A program made the translations under genes and the position numbers. 64,000 bases of DNA from Solirubrobacter deserti. GTDB taxonomy: Bacteria; Actinomycetota; Thermoleophilia; Solirubrobacterales; Solirubrobacteraceae. The DNA lies in NCBI RefSeq assembly GCF_003344625.1, contig NZ_QPKJ02000001.1, positions 1,178,001 through 1,242,000 of the forward strand. Reading direction: 5' to 3'. The notes below the pieces were generated by a model that worked only from the letters and a program-made list of their open reading frames with translations, was not told the origin of the DNA and did not search any database. Below are positions 51,817-59,294 of this stretch, piece after piece; the first letter of the stretch is position 1; every line of letters starts with the position of its first letter.

Positions 51817-52821
51817 CTACTTAAGACGAAATCCGGGCGGCGGCCCGCTGACGTCCAGCGGGCTGGACGGCAGGCCCGGCGCCGGGTCGGGCAGGTTGAA
51901 CGGTGGGGGCGCCACGTCGTTGGGCCCGTCAGGGTGGAACAGCCCGGCGAGCAGCTGGATCTGGCGCCGGGCCGGACCGAGCTCGCCCATCCCGCCGCCG
52001 TACATCGCGACCCCGCGCTCCTCGCACCAGGCGTAGATCTCCAGCAGCCGCCGCAGCGACCCGATCCGCGAGGGCTTGACGTTGATCGTGCGCGTGTCCC
52101 CGATGTCCTGCACCCGCGTGATCGGCGCGTCGAAGGAGACGCGCTCGAGCGGCAGCCCGTCGACGCCCTCGTGCGGGTCCTCGATCAGCGCCTCGGGCAA
52201 CAGCTCGACGACCGCTTCGTACACGGGCGCGATGTCGCCCTCGATCTCGAGCCCGTAGTGGCCCTTGAAGTCGACCGTCCGCACCATCCCCGTCTCGGCC
52301 AGCGCTGCGATCACCTCGCGCGTCCAGGTCGGCGCCGCGTCGAGCTTGAACCCGACCGTCGGGTACAGCTCGATGGTCGCGCGCAACCGGTCCAGCGCGG
52401 GCGGGTCGCCGAGCCCGAACGAGTTCACGAACGTGACGGGCCGCGGCTCGTCACGCCCCAGCGCCGCCGCCAACGGCACGCCCGCCTGGCGCAGCGCGAG
52501 GTCCAGCGCCGCCGACTCGAACACCCAGTTGCGCAGCCGCGCCGCGAAGTCGCCCCACTCCTCGGGCGGCTCCTCCACCCACTGGTTCATGCCGCCCAGC
52601 GCGTCGAGGAACGACTCCAGCGTCCACGAACCCGCGAGCGGCAGGTCGGCCGGGACCTCGATCGGGTCCGCTTCGCCCGGCATCTGGAGCAGGTCCTCGC
52701 CGAACCCCTCCTCCCCGCGCCCCTGCAGCCGCAGCAGCGTCGTGACGCGCTCACCGCCGGTGAGCCGCTCGAGCGTGTAGCCCTCGATCTCGAGCGGGAG
52801 CGAAGCCAGGCGCTCGAACAT
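51817..52821 (-). CDS. Enolase-superfamily (mandelate racemase-like) protein
   Basis: This 334-residue protein has a capping domain (about 1-120) and a modified TIM barrel with superfamily-type acidic and lysine positions: FKLDAAPTW, TVDFKGHYG, LIEDPHEG and INVKPSRIGSL. These suggest a metal site with Lys-type acid/base chemistry, as in OSBS/NSAR/dipeptide-epimerase relatives. The usual KxK motif reads FKLD, so the exact reaction cannot be set. Its ATG overlaps the YciI stop by 1 nt (TGATG). A Pro-rich C-terminal tail (PPPFNLPDPAPGLPSSPLD) is unusual. Confidence 0.75.
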   Translation of the reverse strand: MFERLASLPLEIEGYTLERLTGGERVTTLLRLQGRGEEGFGEDLLQMPGEADPIEVPADLPLAGSWTLESFLDALGGMNQWVEEPPEEWGDFAARLRNWVFESAALDLALRQAGVPLAAALGRDEPRPVTFVNSFGLGDPPALDRLRATIELYPTVGFKLDAAPTWTREVIAALAETGMVRTVDFKGHYGLEIEGDIAPVYEAVVELLPEALIEDPHEGVDGLPLERVSFDAPITRVQDIGDTRTINVKPSRIGSLRRLLEIYAWCEERGVAMYGGGMGELGPARRQIQLLAGLFHPDGPNDVAPPPFNLPDPAPGLPSSPLDVSGPPPGFRLK

Positions 52822-53096
52822 CAGCTCGCCACGACGGTCCACGGCTCGACCTTGCGCGACACGACGAGGTCCGCCTTGCCGTACGGGTCCTCGTCCGCGA
52901 AGGCCTCGGCGTCCTGCACCGAGCGGAAGGCGAGCAGCCCCGAATGCGGCGGATCGCCGAGCGCGCCGGCGATCACGAGCTTGCCCTCCGCGTGGTACTC
53001 CTCGATCAGGCTCAGGTGCGCGGCCCGGTGCGGTGCGCGCTTCTCAGCGATGTCCGGCACGTACTCGTACTGCAACAGCTGCAAGGTCTCGGGCAC
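52821..53096 (-). CDS. YciI-family protein
   Basis: The 91-residue protein has the YciI dimeric alpha-beta barrel pattern: EYVPDIAEKRAPHRAAHLS (the conserved R..H..), LVIAGALGDPPHSGLLAF and FADEDPYGKADLV. Family members have a possible His-Asp active site but no agreed function. It is translationally coupled to the enolase-superfamily gene, so it may act on a related small molecule. It is divergent from the M48 peptidase gene, 72 bp away. Confidence 0.83.
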   Translation of the reverse strand: MPETLQLLQYEYVPDIAEKRAPHRAAHLSLIEEYHAEGKLVIAGALGDPPHSGLLAFRSVQDAEAFADEDPYGKADLVVSRKVEPWTVVAS

Positions 53097-53168
53097 CTGC
53101 CGGACAATACGGGTTCGCTGTCGACATCACGCTCGCCGTGGGCGGGCGAACGCGCAATACTTGACGGC

Positions 53169-54059
53169 ATGAGGGCGCGCCGCGACCTCTTCCCTGCCGA
53201 CCCCGGCCTGGTGTTCCGGATGGTCGCGGTCGGGCTGATCACGCCTCTGTTGGTCCTCGCCGCGCTGATCGCGGCGTTGACGGTGGTCCCGTGGCGCGCG
53301 CTGCACGTGCACGACTGGCAGGTCCAGTCCGTGCTGCTGTTCGCGCTCGCCCTCGGCGTGTGGGTCGGTGTGCGCGAGCGGGTGGCGATCTCCTCACGCG
53401 GGCGCCGGCTCTCAACCGCCGACGCGCCCGAGCTGCACGCGGTCGTCGAGCGCCTGTGCGTGGTCGCGGACCTCGCCAAGCCGGCGCTGGTGCTCGACCG
53501 CCACGCGATGCCCAACAGCTGGATCGAGGGGACGAGCCGCGGCGGGTTCCGGCTGCACCTGACCGAAGGGCTGCTGGACCTGCTGGAGCCGCACGAGCTC
53601 GAAGCCGTGATCGCCCATGAGCTCGCGCACGTCGCCAACCGCGACGCGGCCGTGATGACGGTCGTCGCCGGCCCGGGCGAGGCGCTCCTGTCCGGCGGCG
53701 TGCGGGTCGTCAACCAGGGCTGGTGGCCGCTCGTGCTGGGCGGCGGCGTGGCGACGTTCATCGGCTGGGTCGGCACGCTCGGCGGGCGCGCGCTCTCGCG
53801 CTACCGCGAGTTCGCCGCCGACGCGGCGGCCGTGCGCATGACCGGCAACCCGGCCGCGCTGGCCGCGGCGCTGATGAAGGTCTCCGAAGGGCTCGTGGCC
53901 ATCCCGGAGAAGGACCTGCGCGCCGCCGCGGCCGGTGACGCGTTCCACCTGCTCCCGGCCCGCGACGCCCGCCAGTTCATGCTGCCGCCGACGCACCCGC
54001 CGCTCGCCGCCCGGATCGAGCGCCTCGAGCGGCTCGAACGCGCCCTCCAACGCGGATAA
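53169..54059 (+). CDS. M48-family membrane metalloprotease (HtpX-like)
   Basis: This 296-residue protease has two N-terminal transmembrane segments (about 15-40 and 52-68) and zinc motif His150-Glu-Leu-Ala-His154 (IAHELAHVANRDAA). The third zinc ligand is the Glu in YREFAADAAAVRM. The THPPLAARIERL end is typical of the family. It probably degrades misfolded membrane proteins or processes surface proteins, with the active site in the cytoplasm if HtpX-like. ATG at 53169 is used because upstream residues run through the divergent gene. The HrpA gene follows after 5 bp. Confidence 0.88.
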   Translation: MRARRDLFPADPGLVFRMVAVGLITPLLVLAALIAALTVVPWRALHVHDWQVQSVLLFALALGVWVGVRERVAISSRGRRLSTADAPELHAVVERLCVVADLAKPALVLDRHAMPNSWIEGTSRGGFRLHLTEGLLDLLEPHELEAVIAHELAHVANRDAAVMTVVAGPGEALLSGGVRVVNQGWWPLVLGGGVATFIGWVGTLGGRALSRYREFAADAAAVRMTGNPAALAAALMKVSEGLVAIPEKDLRAAAAGDAFHLLPARDARQFMLPPTHPPLAARIERLERLERALQRG

Positions 54060-54064
54060 CGTAA

Positions 54065-57000
54065 GTGGGCGTGCTTCAGGCGCGTCTTCCCGAACTCACG
54101 CTCCAGGACGAGTTTCGTCTCGAGCAGCGCTTCAAGCGTCTGGCCAAGGGAGACGAGAAGGGCCAGGCGCGGCTCGACGCCGACATCGCGAAGGCCGTCC
54201 TCCGGTTCGAGCAGCGGCGCGCCGCGGTCCCGGCCGTCTCCTACCCCGAGGAGCTGCCAGTCTCGGCGCGGCGCGAGGACCTGCTCGCCGCGATCCGCGA
54301 CCACCAGGTCGTGATCGTCGCCGGCGAGACCGGCTCGGGCAAGACGACGCAGCTGCCCAAGGTGTGCCTGGAGCTGGGCCGCGGCGTGCGCGGGACGATC
54401 GCGCACACGCAACCGCGGCGGCTCGCGGCGCGCACCGTCGCCGAGCGGATCGCGGACGAGCTGAAGGTCCCGATGGGCTCCGCGGTCGGCTACGCGGTGC
54501 GCTTCGCCGACAAGTCGGGCGAGAACACGCTGCTGCGGCTGATGACGGACGGCCTGCTGCTGGCGGAGATCCAGAACGACCGGCTGCTGCGCCGCTACGA
54601 CACGATCATCGTCGACGAGGCGCACGAGCGGTCGCTGAACATCGACTTCCTGCTCGGCTACCTCAAGCGGCTGCTCCCGCAGCGGCCCGACCTGAAGGTG
54701 ATCATCACGAGCGCGACGATCGACCCCGAGCGGTTCGCGCGCCACTTCGACGACGCGCCGATCATCGAGGTCTCCGGCCGCACGTATCCGGTCGAGGTCC
54801 GCTACCGCGAGCCCGACGAGGACGCCGACCAGACCGACGCGATCGGTGACGCCGTCGACGAGCTGCTGCGCGAGCCGCCCGGCGACATCCTCGTCTTCCT
54901 CTCCGGCGAGCGCGAGATCCGCGACACCGCCGAAGCGCTGGAAGGGCGCTTCCGCAACGTCGAGATCCTGCCGCTGTTCGCCCGTCAGAGCACCGCCGCG
55001 CAGCAACGCGTGTGGAAGCCGCACAAGGGCCGGCGCGTCGTGCTCGCCACCAACGTGGCCGAGACGTCGCTCACGGTGCCCGGCATCCGCTACGTCGTCG
55101 ATCCCGGCACGGCCCGCATCTCCCGCTACAGCGCGCGCCTGAAGGTCCAGCGCTTGCCCATCGAGCCGATCTCCCAGGCCTCCGCCGACCAGCGCAAGGG
55201 CCGCTGCGGCCGCGTCGCCGAGGGCATCGCGATCCGGCTGTTCTCCGAGGAGGACTTCGAGGAGCGCCCGCGCTTCACCGACCCCGAAATCCTGCGCACC
55301 AGCCTCGCCGCGGTGATCCTGCAGATGGCGGCGATCGACCTTGGCGACGTCGAGGACTTCCCCTTTCTGGACCCGCCGGACCGCCGCCAGGTGCGCGACG
55401 GCATCGCGCTGCTGCAGGAGCTCGGCGCGCTCGACGAGTCCGGACGCACGCTGACGCAGATCGGCCGCCGGCTGGCCGCGCTACCGATCGATCCGCGGAT
55501 GGGCCGGATGGTGCTCGAGGCCGCCGGGCTCGGCTGCGTGGACGAGGTGATCGTGATCGCGGCCGCGCTGTCGATCCAGGACGTGCGCGAGCGCCCCGCC
55601 GACCAGCAGGCCCAGGCCGACCAGGCGCACGCCCGTCACGCCGACGAGAACTCCGACTTCCTCGCCTACTGGAACCTGTGGCGCTACCTGCACGAGCAGC
55701 GGGCCGAGCTGTCCGCGAACCAGTTCCGCAAGCAGGCCAAGGGCGAGTTCCTGCACTACCTGCGCATCCGCGAGTGGCAGGACCTCGTCGGGCAGATCCG
55801 CCAGGCGGCCAAGGGCGTCGGCATCAAGGCCAACCACGTCCCGGCCGAGCCCGAGCAGATCCATCAGGCGATCCTCGCCGGCCTGCTCAGCCACATCGGC
55901 CTCAAGGACAGCGGCCGGCGCGAGTACACCGGCGCGCGGAACGCCAAGTTCGCGCTGTGGCCAGGCAGCGGCGTCAAGGGCCAGCCCGCGTGGGTGATGG
56001 TGTCCGAGCTGGTGGAGACGTCGCGGCTGTGGGGCCGGACGGTGGCGAGGATCGACCCGCGCTGGGTGGAGCCGCTCGCCGGCCACCTGCTCAAGCGCAC
56101 CTACGATGAGCCGCGCTGGGATCGCAAGCGCGCCCAGGTCGTCGCCACCGAGCGCGTGACGCTGTACGGGCTGCCGATCGTGGCCGGACGCACCGTCGGC
56201 TACGGGCAGATCGACGCGGCACTCAGCCGCGACCTGTTCATCCGCCGCGCGCTGGTCGAGGGCGAGTGGGACACGCGCCACCGCTTCCTCGCGGACAACC
56301 AGGCGCTGGTCGAGGAGGTCGAGGCGCTCGAGGAGCGCGCGCGCCGGCGCGACATCCTCGTCGACGACCAGACGCTGTACGACTTCTACGCCGCCCGCAT
56401 CCCCGAGACGGTCATCTCCGGCCGCCACTTCGACCGCTGGTGGCGTGACGAGCGCCGCGTGAGGCCGGACCTGCTCACGTTCACGCGTGAGCTGCTGATC
56501 AACCCGACCGCCGCGGAGGACATCGCCGGGCGCCCGGACGTCTGGCGTCAGGGGGACCTCGAGCTCCAGCTCAGCTATCGCTTCGACCCCGGCTCCGCGC
56601 ACGACGGCGTGACCGTCCACGTCCCGCTCAAGCGGCTGATGGCGCTGCGGCCCGAGGGGTTCGAGTGGCTGGTGCCCGCGATGCGCGCCGAGCTGATCGT
56701 CGCGCTGATCCGCTCGCTGCCGAAGGACGTCCGCAAGCGGCTCGTGCCCGTGCCGGAGGTGGCGGCGTCCGTGCTGGAGCGGCTTGAGCCGCGCAAGCGC
56801 CCGCTGCTGGAAGCGCTCGCGGCCGAGATCGAGGCGCAGCGCGGCGTGCGCATCGCGCCGGGCGACTGGGACCTGTCCCGGCTGCCGAACCACCTGAAGA
56901 TGACGTTCAGCGTCGAGGACGACGAGGGCCGCGTCGTCGCCGCTGGGCAGGACCTCGCCGCCGTGCGCGAGCAGGTGCGCCCGCAGCTGCGCCGCGCGCT

Positions 57001-57883
57001 GGCGTCCGCGACCAAGAAGCTCGAGAGCACGGGCCAGACGAGCTGGACCTTCGGGAAGATCCCGAAGGTCGTCGCGCTGCCCGGCACCAACCAGACCGTG
57101 CGCGCGTACCCGTCGCTGGTGGACGAGGGCGAGACGGTCGGCGTGCGCGCGCTGGAGAGCCCGCAGGCGCAGGCGCTGCACATGCGCGCCGGCACCCGGC
57201 GCCTGCTGGCGCTGACGACGCCCTCTCCCCTGCGCCAGTACCAGGGCTCCAAGCTGGGCAATGCCGCGCAGCTCGTGCTGATCGAGGCGCCACACGGCTC
57301 CCCGCGCGCGGTGCTGGAGGACGCGGCCAGCGCCGCGATCGCCGCGCTGCTCGACCGCGCCGGCGGGCCCGTGTTCGACGCGGAGAGCTTCGAGCGGCTG
57401 CGCCAGTACGTCGCCGGGCACGTCGCGGACGAGACGGCGAAGATCGTCGCGGCCGTGGTGAAGATCATCCAGGCGGCGCGGGATGTGCGCGCGGAGCTCG
57501 ACCAGCTGCGCGGCGCGGCCTTCGAGCCCGTCCGCCGCGACGTGGCGCAGCAGCTCGGCCGGCTGGTGTTCCCCGGCTTCGTCACCCCCACCGGCGCGCA
57601 CCGGCTCGCGGACGTCGAGCGCTACCTGCGCGGCGCCGAGTGGCGCCTGCAGCGGCTGACCAAGAACGCGGCCGTCGACCGCGACCGGATGCTCGCGCTC
57701 AACGAGCTCGAGCGCGCCTACGACGCGGCGCTGCGGGCCCAGGTCGGGGCGAACCCCGAGCTCGCCGACGTGCCGTGGATGCTGGAGGAGCTGCGCATGA
57801 GCCAGTTCGCGCAGTCCGTCGGCACCAAGGGCCACGTCACCGCCCGGGGCATCCGCCGCATCCTCGACGAAGCCGCCCGTTAG
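54065..57883 (+). CDS. hrpA: HrpA-type DEAH-box ATP-dependent RNA helicase
   Basis: This 1272-residue helicase has the full HrpA layout. RecA1 has Walker A GETGSGKT (about 87-94), DEAH (about 184-187, IIVDEAHERS) and TSATI. RecA2 has VLATNVAETSLTVPG and QRKGRCGR. Winged helix, HA2 and OB domains follow, and a long C-terminal DUF3418 region (about 700-1265) is typical of bacterial HrpA. It remodels RNA or RNA-protein complexes; in Escherichia coli HrpA acts on stalled ribosomes. GTG at 54065 or 54071 is the start. A branched inverted-repeat structure begins right after the stop. Confidence 0.93.
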   Translation: MGVLQARLPELTLQDEFRLEQRFKRLAKGDEKGQARLDADIAKAVLRFEQRRAAVPAVSYPEELPVSARREDLLAAIRDHQVVIVAGETGSGKTTQLPKVCLELGRGVRGTIAHTQPRRLAARTVAERIADELKVPMGSAVGYAVRFADKSGENTLLRLMTDGLLLAEIQNDRLLRRYDTIIVDEAHERSLNIDFLLGYLKRLLPQRPDLKVIITSATIDPERFARHFDDAPIIEVSGRTYPVEVRYREPDEDADQTDAIGDAVDELLREPPGDILVFLSGEREIRDTAEALEGRFRNVEILPLFARQSTAAQQRVWKPHKGRRVVLATNVAETSLTVPGIRYVVDPGTARISRYSARLKVQRLPIEPISQASADQRKGRCGRVAEGIAIRLFSEEDFEERPRFTDPEILRTSLAAVILQMAAIDLGDVEDFPFLDPPDRRQVRDGIALLQELGALDESGRTLTQIGRRLAALPIDPRMGRMVLEAAGLGCVDEVIVIAAALSIQDVRERPADQQAQADQAHARHADENSDFLAYWNLWRYLHEQRAELSANQFRKQAKGEFLHYLRIREWQDLVGQIRQAAKGVGIKANHVPAEPEQIHQAILAGLLSHIGLKDSGRREYTGARNAKFALWPGSGVKGQPAWVMVSELVETSRLWGRTVARIDPRWVEPLAGHLLKRTYDEPRWDRKRAQVVATERVTLYGLPIVAGRTVGYGQIDAALSRDLFIRRALVEGEWDTRHRFLADNQALVEEVEALEERARRRDILVDDQTLYDFYAARIPETVISGRHFDRWWRDERRVRPDLLTFTRELLINPTAAEDIAGRPDVWRQGDLELQLSYRFDPGSAHDGVTVHVPLKRLMALRPEGFEWLVPAMRAELIVALIRSLPKDVRKRLVPVPEVAASVLERLEPRKRPLLEALAAEIEAQRGVRIAPGDWDLSRLPNHLKMTFSVEDDEGRVVAAGQDLAAVREQVRPQLRRALASATKKLESTGQTSWTFGKIPKVVALPGTNQTVRAYPSLVDEGETVGVRALESPQAQALHMRAGTRRLLALTTPSPLRQYQGSKLGNAAQLVLIEAPHGSPRAVLEDAASAAIAALLDRAGGPVFDAESFERLRQYVAGHVADETAKIVAAVVKIIQAARDVRAELDQLRGAAFEPVRRDVAQQLGRLVFPGFVTPTGAHRLADVERYLRGAEWRLQRLTKNAAVDRDRMLALNELERAYDAALRAQVGANPELADVPWMLEELRMSQFAQSVGTKGHVTARGIRRILDEAAR

Positions 57884-57888
57884 CGACG

Positions 57889-57992
57889 GACGACCCCGCT
57901 CCGTTGCGCTTGGTGTCCGCGACCGGCTTCGCCGGTGCGTGGCCACTTCGGCTTGGAGATCGCTTCGCGGATCTCCCGGTGGCGGGGTCGTC
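57889..57992. other. Branched inverted-repeat structure downstream of hrpA
   Basis: An outer 11-bp stem, GACGACCCCGC (57889-57899) with GCGGGGTCGTC (57982-57992), encloses two perfect hairpins: ACCGGC-ttc-GCCGGT (57922-57936) and GGAGATC/GATCTCC (57955-57961 and 57970-57976). As RNA this is a three-way junction. It begins 6 bp after the hrpA stop. It may be a complex terminator, a dispersed repeat or a small structured RNA. The rest of the 57884-58171 gap holds the micro-ORF and palindrome listed next. Confidence 0.5.
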
Positions 57993-58039
57993 GTAGCTTC
58001 ACGCTGTCTGAGCGACCATGCCCAGCAGACGCGGAAGGC

Positions 58040-58090
58040 TCAGATACGCCAGCCCCAGCGCCAGCCGGCGCTGTCGATGCGGAAGCCCAT
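58040..58090 (-). CDS. Possible Trp-rich micro-ORF (16 residues)
   Basis: ATG at 58090 follows a good GGAGGG ribosome-binding site with 8-nt spacing and opens a 16-residue frame, MGFRIDSAGWRWGWRI, rich in Trp and Arg. A palindrome GACTG-CGAT-CAGTC (58111-58124) lies just upstream and could regulate it. No maturation enzyme is nearby. It may be a leader peptide, a precursor peptide, the start of a decayed gene (another frame continues hydrophobic after a 1-nt shift) or chance. Confidence 0.22.
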   Translation of the reverse strand: MGFRIDSAGWRWGWRI

Positions 58091-58141
58091 GACTGCTTCC
58101 CTCCGTAGTTGACTGCGATCAGTCTCCGCGGGGGCTACGCG

Positions 58142-58161
58142 GCGGCAAAGGCTCGGTAAAG
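58142..58161 (+). repeat. Direct repeat, left copy, flanking the BTAD remnant
   Basis: GCGGCAAAGGCTCGGTAAAG matches the copy at 58646-58665 in 18 of 20 positions. It lies 10 bp before the remnant's start codon and may be its promoter or SARP-type binding region. Confidence 0.6.
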
Positions 58162-58171
58162 AGGCGCCGCG

Positions 58172-58663
58172 ATGGACTTCGCGATCCTCGGTCCGCTGCG
58201 GGTCGTGGGGCCGGACGGCGAGATCGAGCTCGGCGCGGGAGCGGAGCTCGAGCGCCTGACCGCCGAGCACCCGTACCGCGAGCGCTTCCACGCGCAGCTG
58301 ATGCTTGCGCTCTACCGCGCCGGCCGCCAGGCCGACGCGCTCGACGCCTACCGCCGCGCCCGCCACGCGCTCGTGGAGGACCTCGGGCTGGACCCCGGCC
58401 CGGACCTCCAGCGCCTCGAAGCCCGGATCCTCGCCCACGACGTAAGCCTCACCGCTCGCTCACAGAAGGGGTCTGACCCTTCATCCTCGCCCGCGCCGGC
58501 GGCCGACACCCCGCCATTGCCGCTGCCGGCGACGCCGCTGCTCGGGCGCGAGGAGCACCTGGAGACGGCGGAGGCGCTGCTGGAGGACCCGGACGTGCGG
58601 CTGCTCCCGTCACCGGGCCGGGCGGCACCGGCAGCATCGGCCGGGGCGGCAAAGTCTCAGTAA
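58172..58663 (+). pseudogene. Decayed BTAD/SARP-type regulator remnant
   Basis: The 163-codon frame begins like an AfsR/BTAD regulator (DFAILGPLRVVGPDGEIEL). It jumps at once to the C-terminal half of BTAD (HPYRERFHAQLMLALYRAGR, then DLGLDPGPDLQRLEARIL), so about 100-150 residues of the DNA-binding and BTAD region are missing. It then reaches an ATPase start (PLLGREEHLETAEALLED). At the Walker A site the frame is wrong: a neighbouring phase reads VTGPGGTGS, a P-loop lacking its Lys. The gene has therefore lost an internal segment, shifted frame and lost its C-terminal two thirds. A palindrome (58465-58483) is inserted in frame. Confidence 0.72.
58465..58483. repeat. GGGTC-T-GACCC palindrome inside the BTAD remnant
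   Basis: GAAGGGGTCTGACCCTTC: GGGTC and GACCC flank one T, extended by GAA/TTC with one unpaired G. It is built like the centre of the palindrome at 7390-7422 (GGGAC-T-GTCCC) and lies at the junction between the BTAD and ATPase parts. Confidence 0.55.
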
Positions 58664-58665
58664 AG
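58646..58665 (+). repeat. Direct repeat, right copy, flanking the BTAD remnant
   Basis: GCGGCAAAGTCTCAGTAAAG is the partner of 58142-58161 (18/20). It overlaps the remnant's stop codon and ends 5 bp before the convergent cupredoxin stop. Confidence 0.6.
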
Positions 58666-58670
58666 CGACC

Positions 58671-59294
58671 TCAGCGCGTCGTGATTTCGGCCACCATGCC
58701 GGCGGCTTCGTGGCCGCGCAGCGAGCAGTAGAGCGTGTACGTCCCGGCGGGGAGGTCGACCGCGAGCGTGCCCGACTCGCCCGGCGCGAGCGGGAGCTCG
58801 CCCAGGTCGCGCGCCGCCGCGTCGCGGACGGTCAGGTCGTGCTCGTCCTCGCCGCGGTTGTTGGCGTTGAACTCGACCCGGCCCGCCGCCAGCAGCCGGT
58901 AGGACGGCCGCACCGACCACTCGCGGATGTCCGTGAGGTCCACGTTGGTGCGCGACGGCAGCGGCGCCGGGGTGGCGGTGGCCACGGGCGTCGCGGTGGC
59001 CGTCGGGGTCGGCGTCGCTCCGGGCCTGGGGGTCGGCGTCGCCTGCGGACCGGGCTCGCCGCCCGGGGCGTCCGACCGCGGCGCGGGATTCGTGCTCGCC
59101 GGCGCGTCCTTGCGCGGCGCGGGCTTGGCCGGCGCCGGGCGCTTCTTCTTGGCCTTGACGCACGGCTGTTTGATCGGCACCGCGCTCGCCGCGCCGAGGC
59201 TGCTCGCGGCCGCACCGCACCGGCGCGGCTTGGCGTCCGGGGCCGGGTTGCCGCCGAGCCCGGCGAGCGTCAGCAGGATCGCGAGCCAGCTCAC
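58671..59294 (-). CDS. Exported cupredoxin-like protein
   Basis: This 207-residue protein has a short hydrophobic N-terminal segment (about 2-14), a Lys/Pro/Thr-rich low-complexity linker (about 45-110) and a cupredoxin domain (about 115-207). The type-1 copper ligands fit the plastocyanin pattern: His152 (DEHDLTV), Cys190, His195 and Met200 (C-x4-H-x4-M in YCSLRGHEAAGM). It should carry electrons or bind copper outside the membrane. GTG at 59294 overlaps the DUF1501 stop by 4 nt, linking it to the DUF1800/DUF1501 pair. Confidence 0.82.
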   Translation of the reverse strand: MSWLAILLTLAGLGGNPAPDAKPRRCGAAASSLGAASAVPIKQPCVKAKKKRPAPAKPAPRKDAPASTNPAPRSDAPGGEPGPQATPTPRPGATPTPTATATPVATATPAPLPSRTNVDLTDIREWSVRPSYRLLAAGRVEFNANNRGEDEHDLTVRDAAARDLGELPLAPGESGTLAVDLPAGTYTLYCSLRGHEAAGMVAEITTR

